From contig CM024177.1 of NCBI GenBank assembly GCA_013433145.1, positions 2,692,110-2,756,109 on the forward strand: a DNA stretch of 64,000 bases. Reading direction: 5' to 3'. The DNA is from Ascaris suum (lineage: Eukaryota > Nematoda > Chromadorea > Rhabditida > Ascarididae). The notes beneath the pieces were generated by a model. The model did no database searches. It was not told the origin of the DNA and worked only from the letters and a program-made list of their open reading frames with translations. The first letter of the stretch is position 1; each line of letters begins with the position of its first letter. A program made the position numbers and the translations under genes. Below, piece by piece: positions 14,401 to 34,207 of this stretch.

Positions 14401-16973
14401 CCGCTGTAGTCATATGCACCACCTGTACGACTTCAAATTTCAGAAAAAAGGATATTGTGTATCAAATCTTAGAAGAGTCATCCGTATTCACGTATTCTCA
14501 AGGAAGCACGCAGATTAACGCGGTGGAATTGAGCCGGTAGAAAAGTTTTGATATTGACAGATTCAATGCGTTTGATTCAACGGTTTTCTAAATGATGAAA
14601 AATTTTTCCATGGCACTATTTCTCAATAAATTGAAGCAGATAATTTTAAAGGAAACAACAACTCTAAACTAATGAGAGCTCCAAAGAAATGATTGTCCTT
14701 CCGTACGGCTTCAAAGGAAAACGTTAGGACTCCTCTCATTCATTTCAGTGACCCCATCCCTCCTTCAATCTTTAACATACTTTCAGTTCTTCAACTTCCT
14801 GACTCAGAATCTCTTCATTGTTTGACAATCAGCTGCGATTCACTTTATGAGTTGATTTATTTTTTAACCATAATTATAAATCCTTTTCAATATTCTATTG
14901 TATAAATTCCTATTGATGTGCTTTTGCTTTTTGTGTTGGAGCGTCAAAAGAGAATTAAAACGCTCACCCCTCTTATCATAGAGGTCTATGAAAACAATAA
15001 TGATGCAGTCAAAAGAAACGAAGCTGGGAAATTATTCGATTTTCGTTAACAATTTTCATTAAGCGATGGATTAAATGTTTTTTGATATCATTTTATTTTG
15101 GTGGCCAAAGGGGTTAAATTATTGCTAAATATAAATAACTATTTAAAAATAAAATTTAAATATTAAATACGTGCAAGTTAATTGCCAAAAATGATAGGTT
15201 AAGCGATAAGTTTAGTTCAACGCAATTATGCACTAATAAATAAAGATAGAGAGATATAGACCTGATCGTATCTCGCTTCTCGTAGATTGAATTGTTCTAA
15301 AGAGAGTTCCTCAAGACATTTTTGCCACTGTTCGTTGTCAATATATGCCGATGGATCCATAGCGCCACGATCACAAATCACTAACACATCATCAGCGGCG
15401 GATAAACTCGCTTGATTGAAGAAAACCTCAAATGCAAGCGCTTTATTCAATTATATGCAATTTATTGCAACGCAACACTCTCATATTCGTGAATCTTTAA
15501 AATGAAACTCGAAATAAGACTGGTTGCCTCTTTGAAATTGATCGAATTTTAAAAATTCGAAATCGATCCCTTAAAATTTGCAAGAGGATTTGCAAACTGA
15601 AGGAAACTCAATAAAAGTGTCCACAGGAAGTGCTGAAGACGAGGAGACAATGATGAGAAATGAGGATATATATTGTGTATGATCGATGAAATTGAGTCGC
15701 AAATGCTTTCGCATATGTTGAATGGAGGAAGCAACGAGACGGCAGCAACAACGATTGATTTGATTTTGCTTCTTTCTTTTTACCGCCCTCTAATATACCT
15801 CTTTTTTTAATGCATAGCCATACATCTATATCCTATATCCTTTCATTTATATCGTCTAGACTGCTTCCGCATCTTTGGCCTCTATAAATTATTGAATAGA
15901 AGGAAAAGAGAAATAGTCGAAGCAAAAATGTTGAAATCTTTTTGCGCAAATGAACAATAAAAATAAGGAAAAATACTCAATGAATATTTTCATGAGGAAA
16001 TATGATATCCTCTCATTAAGACAGCAAAAAGTTTTCAAATCAAACGATCTAAAGATGAAGCAAAATGAACAATATGTGGCCGATACCTCAGAAGTTATAA
16101 ATCCTCAATCATAACGAGGTACCGATTCAATTCGTAGCATTGTAAGTAGTAGATCCTTCTGGAAAGCGTACGTTTGATCACGAGTTAATTCAGCGAATTT
16201 CACACCACCACCGAGTAATATTGTTGCTGTTTCCGGAACCGTATAGACTTTCCATCCGAGACCTTCGAAAAATGTTCGCAAACGGTCCTAGCGTAGAAAA
16301 TTTTAATTAAAATGACGCCATCGAACACCAGGTATTTCCTGTGTACTAATAGAAAAAGACAATCAGGTAATCAATAATCACACTAATAATGATAAAAAAT
16401 GCTAAGAATACCAATAATTAGAAACGCCCTCATTATTATAGTATATTTTATGTTCGGAAATGTATTGCATGGAACAAATAACTGCGCTTGATAAACTACC
16501 GTTGTACTTTATATGTTACTGTAATGACTTTGTTTTTGTCATCTGATGAGAGTATGCCACCGCAGAAATTAAGAGGAAGTCAGCTGTTGAACCGCGCCCA
16601 TAGCGTGTTAAACCCCCCAACAAAAAGTGTTGTTATACTAGAAAAATTATTGCAGATATTTTTATTATATGACACAAAGTCGACGCTGCAATAAAAATGA
16701 GATATGCTATAATAGCATTTTTTTGAGTATTGAGAGGTATTGATGAGAATTCATTCGCAGTAGGTCAATATAATATCTCAACTAGCATTCGCCTTATAGA
16801 TTTTGGCTGATTATTTTTCACCTCAAAAGGGATTACTTTTCATGTCTCCATCATTGAAAAAGGAGAAATAAACTTATCGTTACCTGTCCTGTAGTTTTTC
16901 CACCACAAGGTCCACCAGTTAGCACAACTTTATAGATTCTCCGTTTCGGTGCACTCGGATTTGGATCGGCCAT
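11403..16973 (-). CDS. ttd14: TTD14-type P-loop GTP-binding protein
   Basis: Eight minus-strand exons, all in compatible phase: 16973-16884, 16287-16123, 15426-15262, 14422-14306, 13934-13795, 12832-12727, 12021-11830 and 11597-11403 (TAA). They give about 389 residues. Exon 1 carries the P-loop ([15 protein letters not shown], about residues 14-28). Exon 2 has the conserved [17 protein letters not shown]. Exon 3 has the hydrophobic strand ending in Asp, [16 protein letters not shown]. Exon 5 has [10 protein letters not shown]. Exons 7-8 form the C-terminal CYTH-like half with RRCFMFQ, YFHIDIY, ILETYT and [14 protein letters not shown]. Start: the ATG at 16973 is the only in-frame ATG before the P-loop; the frame stays open to 17078 but without another ATG, so an extra 5' exon is possible. 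In Drosophila this family binds GTP and phosphoinositides and controls TRPL channel trafficking; that role here is inferred. Homology is clear over the whole length. No break is seen. Confidence 0.94.
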
Positions 16974-20467
<3,494 letters not shown>

Positions 20468-22210
20468 TGAAATATCGAATCATTCAATAAATGTGCTGTT
20501 TAATTTACACGAAATATACCTGGAAATTCGACAGCTCACAGATTATAGTTTGTTAATGTTTTCATCTAAGATCGGTGAGTTGGAATCTGGAAAGATAACA
20601 GTTGACTATCAACAGCTACGTTCTACTGTGGATTTAAACTGTTGAAATTCGAGGAAATACGAAGAAGCAAAAGTGACTCATTGTTTAAAACTTACACTTA
20701 AAATCCGAGCTAAGATATTGCCAAAACGTTGACTTTATTTAAAATCATTTCCCAACCTCATAGCGTCTCAATTTCACGACATGTCTCTTTAACTGTATCA
20801 CACCGATCATCCGTTCCTATCTCTCTATTAGGACTGTACAATAGATCCGTTTCTATAACGACTTCATCATAAAAGCTCTACGATAGCTACTGCAAACAGC
20901 ATTTAAAAAACAAAATGCTCTTCCGCTATTAGGCATCGCTGCCAAATATTCCTTGTACAAGCATTGTTCGGGTAAAAATAGCGTTTAATAAAATTAAATT
21001 ACGACAACTTGTTTTTCGATTATTTCACTCTCTATTCCTTGATTGACTAAAAGTAGCTTCTATAATATAAATGCGCTTATACGCAGAACAACCAATAATG
21101 GCGCAAGGGATAAACGCGATGTTCAGAGATCGCAAATTAGCGTTTCAAATCTCGTTACCTTTTGCACTGTTCACTTCAATTTACTGCTTCTTACTAATAA
21201 TATATCAACAATAGCATAATTAAACCAAATTATGTTGTTACTATTACTGCTGTTATCGAAAAACTCTACTCTTACTACAGAGTACAATATAATACTAAAT
21301 AATATTGTGAACAAATAAAAAATTATAAAGAAATAAATTAGAGAAATATAGGAATAAGAGGTGAAAATGATATCCGGTGAGCAGCTGTGCTTACGTAAAA
21401 GCGCTTCTCGTATTTGAGCGAACTCAATGCCTAAAAGTGCAATCGAATCAATGCTTGCGCACGTTTTCACTAAGAGTGCTTCACTATGGATCCAAAGCAC
21501 TATAGCTTGCTCAATTAGCTTTATCGATTTGTGCATAGATTGTTAGCGAATACAGCAGCAATGAGGAAATAACTCCACGTTTAAAAGGTAATTGCTTAAA
21601 CAATATACTTTTATACTAATAACTGGTTTTTAAATAAAAATATAAAAACCAATAATGAAAAATAATATAGAAAACAATTAAAAAATTGTAAAACGAAAAA
21701 AAAATTAATGGAAGAATTTTTTTGTGTTGACAAAAGAAAATGAGAACGAATGAGCTTATAAAAAAATAAAAGGCAATAAAAAGAACTTTTTTTAAAAAGT
21801 GGTATTAAATTTTTATAGTTGTGCATAACAATATGCAAATTTGTGCAGGAAAAAAAAAAGAAAGATTTTTTTATTTATAGAACTGAAGCCGAAGGGCTTT
21901 TACTTCATTTTTTTTCCCGCGTTCAGATATGGGAATCTATATTCGAGAGAGTTTTGTTCAAAAGTATTTATTTGCATTTATTGTATTGTGATTAATTTTC
22001 GCCTACTAGTACTTATTTATTTATTATGCAATAAGATTCGTGCACATAATATAGAATCAGAATAAAAGTAATTGTTTGATTTCGTTTGTTGCTATGTGAG
22101 ATTTCTATGTTTTTAAGCAGAAAATTGCAAGAGTGCTCGAAAATATATTCCATAGAATGGTGACTTACAATTTGTACAATTTTCATTTGAGGAGGGGATT
22201 TTATTTGGAG

Positions 22211-22250
22211 GGGAGGGGGGGGCCTTGTAGGAGGGGGGGGGGCCTTGTAC
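22211..22250. repeat. Duplicated G-rich 20-mer
   Basis: Two adjacent near-identical 20-base units, each a run of G (with one A) followed by GGCCTTGTA. The first ends in G and the second in C. The G runs could form a G-quadruplex on the plus strand. Confidence 0.85.
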
Positions 22251-22981
22251 TTACTCAGATATGTCGTCTGAAAAATAACATACTTGGCTCATGGCCTATA
22301 TAGAGCATAAAGAATAACGATGAATAGTGCTAAATAAAATGCACTCACTCTACGCTTCGTTGAGTTAACTGTGCGTAACGAAGAAAAAGGAAGAATAGAC
22401 GAAACGACGGGAGATGATACAACAAGAGGGATAGGAGTAGAGAGGAGAGACACAATGCCTTCCGGTGAACAATGTTGCCGAACGGATTGATCTGTGCAAC
22501 TGCTCGACGCACAAGTGCCCCTGATGTCTTATTTAAGTAGAAAAAGTTCTTTTTTTTTGTATATTTGGTGAAAATATAGATGCACCGTTATTAGGTGATA
22601 CACTTATTTTAAAGTATTAGTTATCATAAAAGAATTTATTACAACTTTCCAAACGTTCTTTTAAGTTTTATTTTAATTTCATCAAAATTTTATAAAAAAT
22701 TACAATTTTTGCCACATAGAAATATATTAAAGAATTGAAACGATTTTTTTTTGAGTAACTTCTAAATTAGCTCATTAAAATTCTCATCGATTCACAAAAC
22801 AATTAGCGCATCGAACAGCTTTCCGCAAATAATATCCCTTAATCGGAATTATTTTCGCTACATTAATGAGAATTTAAACACGACGAGCGAAATATATATC
22901 GATTGTAATTATATCTCTTCTCTCTTTCCACCTTTCTGCTTATTCCTCTTTATGATCTCAAAACCAGTTAATGATGTGTTC

Positions 22982-23044
22982 GGATCCGGTGATTCGCCTC
23001 ATTCGCCGGATCCGGTGATTCGCCTCATTCGCCGGATCCGGTGA
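22982..23044. repeat. 26-bp tandem repeat, 2.4 copies
   Basis: The unit begins GGATCCGGTGATTCGCC and has a period of 26 bp: copies at 22982-23007 and 23008-23033 are identical, followed by a partial copy at 23034-23044. Perfect identity and GC content above the surroundings suggest a recent duplication. Confidence 0.95.
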
Positions 23045-26000
23045 AGTTTTTAACAATAATAACAACAAATAACATTGAAACACAATTCAGTAATTCCACA
23101 TTGCGGTTGCAAAATTGCTATTGCTCACAAAAACTCAATAAAGAAACCGTTCCTTATGACGTCATTACAAGTCTATACTTCAAATAGTTACAGCAAAGAA
23201 TATGCAATTATATTTGCAAAGCGACGATCAATTCCGTATATTGACGAATGCATTGCAATGACGATGCAAAGTAGTTTTACGCTGAATGACTGATCACTGA
23301 GGAGCTCTACTTGACAGCTCATACAGGAAGTTCGCTTGTGTCAAGAAGCAGACAAACGATTTCCATCGATGTAATGCCGACACCAATTGCGAAAGAATAA
23401 ATTATTCTGCGGAAGGTGGTAAATAATGCAATCAAAACTTGAAAACTTGTAAAGAAAGTTAAAGATTCGACCGCACTTTGAGGTTGACGGAGATTACCGA
23501 ATAGGAAGATATAAACGCAACAGCGATAATTGAGTGTCACAAAAGCAGAGCGTCCCGCTCTTGAACGCTTATGTCCAAATTGAGTAAGTCGGTAGAAAAT
23601 GTCGAAAAACTTTATACCTAAATCATTGAGCGTTCTAAACGAAATCATGCGGAAAATTATTTCAATTACTGAAATCACACCGTTTAATCCCTTTGCCACA
23701 TGTGCAGAAATGTCCATCGCGATTAATAAAACAATTCCGGTCTCGGTTCTAATTGGTAACAACTTTTGAAACATCAACCATAAACGTATATTAAAGCTTG
23801 TGATAAACTTTTATACCTAAATTATATGAAGTTTATTTACTGGTGTCATCAAGAAATTTTTCTAGGAGCTCAAGGAAAAAAACAACAACCGACCGACTAC
23901 AGCTGTAATTGCAGCGTTCTTATCAAGGAATTCCATAACAACAACGGCGAATAATTCCGAAGCGAATCCGATGCTCTAGTTGACGTGGTAGAACCTGCAA
24001 TAATCCTCACTAATCTCATTACAGCTTATTTGATGCTAGTCTGCATTTCGCCTTATGCATTTCTACATTCCAATGAAAATAACGAACGGTGAACAGATAA
24101 GAGAAATAATAGATCGGTGAAAATACTTCAATGTCGGGAATAAAATTGGCTAAGGGAAGAGGGAAGTGGCACGAGCATAAGCCTCCCCTCCTACCCCCTC
24201 CTTCTCGCCCTACTGCTTTCCAGTCTTCCCTCACACCAAGTTTAGTATGAAATAAAAGTATTTCAATATCATCATCGATTTAACGTCAAAAATAATAACT
24301 TCTTATTGCAATTTGGAATATCCGCTTATCGACTGAAGTTTTCGTTTGTCTATTCGTGCAAAACATTTCGTGTCGCTCATTCCTTAATGTTTACGGTGAC
24401 ACAATTACCTGAGTCACCAGGTGTGCGTCTCGTCTAGCAACTTCTGAGATATTAGACATACTTTCTCTCACGTTTCATCTAATTCTTATAACGATATTCA
24501 CAACTTTTATACAATCCAACGTTTGTATATAGTTATACCACACATGGGAGACTTTTTCCTAAAGAAAGCTTCTCAATCAATAATCATGAATACATAATAG
24601 AGCAACAATTTTATCATATAACAAAAAGGTTTGAGCAAAAAAAAAAACTCCTAAAAATGTTCATTCCATTATATTTATATGAGATTATTCGATATTATAA
24701 AAATGATTTGAGAAGAATTGTAAATAAAAGTTATTCAAAAAATTTCACTCATTGTTTCATTCGTATAATTCTCAACAACAAATTCCACCTGAAAACTCTT
24801 TAACCTCTTTAAGAGTAATGTCATCAGGTAAGAAACGATAGCAGAAATTCGTCGTCACGAGGAAGCTTAGCCTACAATGATACTTTATGGTGGTTTTGAA
24901 AATAATGAGATAGATCAATCCTTAGCCATAAATGCAATAGAAATATAAGTTTACACCAACAATTAAACCTCACCGAAGTTACGTGAGAAAAGCCGGAAAA
25001 GTGAGCGCTCATACAACAACACACAACTGACCCACCCACTACACTCCACTCAGATCATTTGTCATGTACCTGTTGGTGATTGATAATTGATCAGTAGGAA
25101 ATTTAACGTCATCTCTATTGTTTATAGATGGCAGCAAACGATGAGAGGCTCGTTCTATACGATTGATCCATATCTATTTGAAAACAAGTACCGGAATTTT
25201 AATATGCAAATCACGTAAAAAGATGATAACATTGCAAAATATAAATATTCGTTAGATGATGTAAATACGACATATTTTTATGTATAAATATTACTTACTA
25301 TAACTGTCAGTCACCTAATAAACCTTATGCTATTATTGATTACTAAGCATTTAAATCTTTTTAAATGTTTTTTCTGCAATAATAATAAACAACCTTTAAC
25401 ATCCTTTAATTTCCTCTATCTTTTAACTATCCTCTAATTAACCATCCTTTAAGTGCAAAGAGTATATCTATGGATATGCAAATAAAAAGAAATGCATAGG
25501 GTCGGTCTGTAGATATGCAAATCTCTCATTATATATGGCATTAATCGCAGTAATGAATAAGAATTAAGTAGAATGTCTCATTTAGTGAAGCCATTGATTT
25601 CGACAACATCCGAAAAATCCAATATATTCCAGAAGAGGTTTTATCCTTTGAAAGAAGCCTATAAGCCAATCAGTTAATGAAAAACTATGCATGAGCCATT
25701 AGATTCACTTCTTCTTCGATCGACTGCTCAATAATATTCACTTCAAAGAACTTTTTCAACTTAAAGAAAGATATCTCTAAAATTATTTGCCATCATTTCA
25801 ACTACTTTCAAGTAATCTAATCAGTACTCATTAATGCTTTATGTCCACCTCTTCCATAAATTTTAACCCCTATCAAATATCGTTCTTAAATACAAATCGT
25901 TGATGATTGAATACTCTATAAAATAAAACAATGCAAAATATTTCGAAGAATTGTGGATTTCAATGCTTCTAATGCAAAGACAACAACAAATTTCAATATT

Positions 26001-26548
26001 CGTCTAATTTGCACTCATAAAGAACGCTTCGGTGGAGAGTGCTGCTCGCAATCCACGATGAATGCTTCACGGCCGAACGTTTATTACCATCGAAACGAAA
26101 TCAACAAATTGCACGTTGCTCTTTGTTTAAAATTTCAACGTTTTTAATTTTCTGTGATGTTTAAGCAAGACAATTTATAACAGAACTAGTACGAGATAAT
26201 TGAATTAAATAAAAATTTCATATTTACCTATAATGTACACTAAAAATATTACAGTTATTATATATATATAATTCTCCTTAGTAAATACGGCAATCAGAAT
26301 TGATATGCAATGGTAAACATCTGACATTAGCCATGTTCAAGTACATTGTATAACGCAAAAATGATTACTCACTGAATTTGACCTCCGACAATGAAGATTT
26401 TTCTCGACTCCCCTCATAGACTTCATTAAAGAAATTCAGAAACGAATTTTCATTTGCCCTTCCTTCCCCTCCCATCCCAATCCTTCTGTCTTTAGCATAC
26501 AATTAAAATACGACCGACACCTTAGTAGACAAATGAAATTCACCGAAG

Positions 26549-26566
26549 CCCCCCCCCCCCCCCCCC
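26549..26566. repeat. Poly(C) tract
   Basis: Eighteen consecutive C on the plus strand (G on the minus strand) in otherwise AT-rich sequence. A tract this long can fold as a G-quadruplex on the minus strand. Confidence 0.95.
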
Positions 26567-27606
26567 TATTTGAGCATAAATGTACGTTAGAGCTGTTCGA
26601 ACATTATAGCGATACTTCGTCTTCTGCATATGTCTTTAGGCATTTAAATTATATATTTGCACATTGAATGCTTTATTCATCACTTGCATACAAGGAAAAT
26701 CAACAATTAAATTCATGATACATCAAATTAGCCAATAAAATACGATAGGCTGATAACGATTAATCAATCGAAGAAATACAATGCAAAGAGAAATTTCAAT
26801 CCGAAGAGTTCGAAGAGAAATCCGAAGGGAAATAAAATTCCATGAAAGAATTTCTCTTCGAAAATCATTCGTTAAAAACTGTTTTTTGGCGACCAGTGGG
26901 GATAAGATGAAACAACAATGAACCATGCATCGGAAACATTGACCATCGAGATATTGAATGAAATAATATCGGATTAAATCCAATTCGAAAGAAATTCAAA
27001 ATTTTCAATATCGGAAATAATAAAAAATATCGAAAATTTTAAAAGATGGCGCTAGACGATTTGCGTAGAACACTATTAAACAACAAGAAAACATTTGCAT
27101 ATACGAACGGTAATGAATGAGCATAAATCGCCCGACCCCTTCAGTTAGCTATGAAACAGATTAGTGACTGATTTTGATGATTTTCAAGAAACTGCGCTCA
27201 ACAACTTCGTGAATAAATGTTAAAAAGCAATTGCAAATTCTGATAGCTGTGGGCAAATATCAGAAACAGCGAAAAAAATCACCTGAAACTGATACCTATT
27301 TTCATTCGAATCAGCCGATTTGTGGAGAAAGTTTGTCATTTTTTGATTGGCGATCAATAAAGTAAAAATATGAATTAAAAGATAGTCAAGAAATTAAAGG
27401 TTGATCGCCACCAATTCGCTAAGCGCCGATTTTCGATCCTCACCAAGATGCTTTAACAAAATAGTTCTCCAGAAAAGAAAAACCGAAAAAAGTACTAAGT
27501 GGAAAAATAAAAATAAAAACAATGCGATAATTTCTCGAAAATTGGGCAGGAGCGGGGAAGGGTAGAACACTCATCCATGACTTTTGAATAGACAATGATA
27601 ACAATT

Positions 27607-27621
27607 GGGGGGGGGGGGGGG
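27607..27621. repeat. Poly(G) tract
   Basis: Fifteen consecutive G on the plus strand in AT-rich sequence. Confidence 0.95.
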
Positions 27622-27963
27622 AAGATCACAGCAGTCAGCTTAAATGAAATGTGAATATCACATCATATTAAGGCATTAATAAGTGTAATTTCATAAAGCT
27701 GAAAAAAAAAACAAATATAATACCACAAAGTTGGAAAAGTGCCAACAAGTGAACATCGACACGAATGACCGAAAGCAACTGAGACTAAAATTTATTAAAA
27801 TTTTACAATTTCTCCCGGAAGTTTTCTTTTCTAAAATAATTGGAAACTTCTCCGATTGAAGCATTTGAATTCCCTTAACGCTGATCATACTCAGGATGCC
27901 TCTCGTTATTTTTTTTTAAATTGTTATTTCCTAATTGCCAACCTCTCAAAAATATGCAATCTT

Positions 27964-28167
27964 TCAGTGCTCTACACGATCGCATTTGTTGTTCCTTTCG
28001 AACATTCTCCATAACAGTAACACATATACCAGTAGTATGCAGTAACAAATATATACAATAAGCCAATATTCTCCTTGAAACTCAAATAGTTCGAGCTCGA
28101 AGCTCAAGCTCAAATGACGTTGAGATGACAATCTCAGCCACATATCATCGATAAAATCAGACGTCAT
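27964..28167 (-). CDS. Possible small tail-anchored membrane protein
   Basis: A 67-residue minus-strand frame starting at the ATG at 28165-28167. The N-terminal half is polar; residues about 35-54 form one hydrophobic segment (YWLIVYICYCILLVYVLLLW), followed by a basic/acidic tail ending DRVEH. This is the layout of a single-pass, tail-anchored protein. It lies downstream of NATD1 on the same strand. A strong acceptor-like TTTTTTCTAG at about 28259-28268 precedes it, as expected for a trans-spliced downstream gene. Against it: two short upstream ATGs lie between that site and this start, and I know no homologue. The frame could be chance. Confidence 0.3.
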   Translation of the reverse strand: MTSDFIDDMWLRLSSQRHLSLSFELELFEFQGEYWLIVYICYCILLVYVLLLWRMFERNNKCDRVEH

Positions 28168-28524
28168 TTGCCAAGAAGGCCGAAAAGGGATGGAAAAAAC
28201 ATCGAGCACAACGATTTTTTCAACATCACTCAAAAGTCTTCATTTTCGTTCCTCTATTCTAGAAAAAATAATTTCAATTATATTTTCTTATTTTAAATTA
28301 TACACAAATGTGCGCCTAATCTCCTACTCATTAGAGGGTCTTCTTTTACGATCGATGAAAAACCCGTCATCTATACTGAAACATTTCCATTCTGAAGAGA
28401 AGAAATATTTTTTGCATATTTAACATCGATTAAAAAAGCGTTTATAAAAATGTAGAATGAAATCTAAAGCGTACCGAGTGTGGGAATTCTGCACTATTGC
28501 AATGTTTTTTCTCATAAAATAAAA

Positions 28525-28893
28525 TTAGAATCTATGAAGCTTTTCACGATGAAGCACGATTGCTTTCTCCTCAGGAGATGCCATCTGTTTTGCATATTTT
28601 GCAACATAAGAGCAAGTTGGCAGAACTTGAAGGTGCTGATCACGTGCATAGCTAAAAGCCGCCTGACATAACATCTTCGCGACACCTTTACCTTGAAATA
28701 GTGGAGGCACTTCTGTATGATATAAATCCAGAACGTTGTTTGGTAAACGTCGATATTGTAATGTGGATCGAGCACCGTTCATTCGCACAAAGAATTCCAG
28801 TGATTTCGCACAATGCTCAACTGTTAGCGGTGTCGCTTTCATTGCCATCACCTCACTCGATATCTGCAGCATTTTATCACTTGCATGCAGCAT
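28525..28893 (-). CDS. NATD1: NATD1-like GNAT acetyltransferase
   Basis: A complete one-exon frame of 122 residues. It matches the small NATD1 family over nearly its whole length: the first strand VEHCAKSLEFFVRMNG, then the family signature VLDLYHTEVPPLFQGKGVA, in which QGKGVA is the acetyl-CoA pyrophosphate loop (the [QR]GxGxA motif), then the helix AKMLCQAAFSYARDQ and the strand-helix TCSYVAKYAKQ. Human NATD1 is of similar size (about 113 residues). The family is cytosolic or nuclear with poorly defined substrates. The first ATG (28893) is used; further in-frame ATGs at residues 8, 16 and 18 come before the conserved part, so the true start may lie a little downstream. No break or odd residue was seen. 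Confidence 0.92.
   Translation of the reverse strand: MLHASDKMLQISSEVMAMKATPLTVEHCAKSLEFFVRMNGARSTLQYRRLPNNVLDLYHTEVPPLFQGKGVAKMLCQAAFSYARDQHLQVLPTCSYVAKYAKQMASPEEKAIVLHREKLHRF

Positions 28894-34207
<5,314 letters not shown>

Noticed and set aside
14096..14518. 140-codon plus-strand frame
   Set aside because: It is antisense to the TTD14 exon 14422-14306, whose minus frame matches the family.
21171..21536. 121-codon minus-strand frame
   Set aside because: Second half is low-complexity AT-rich sequence, no family, and no convincing splice partners.
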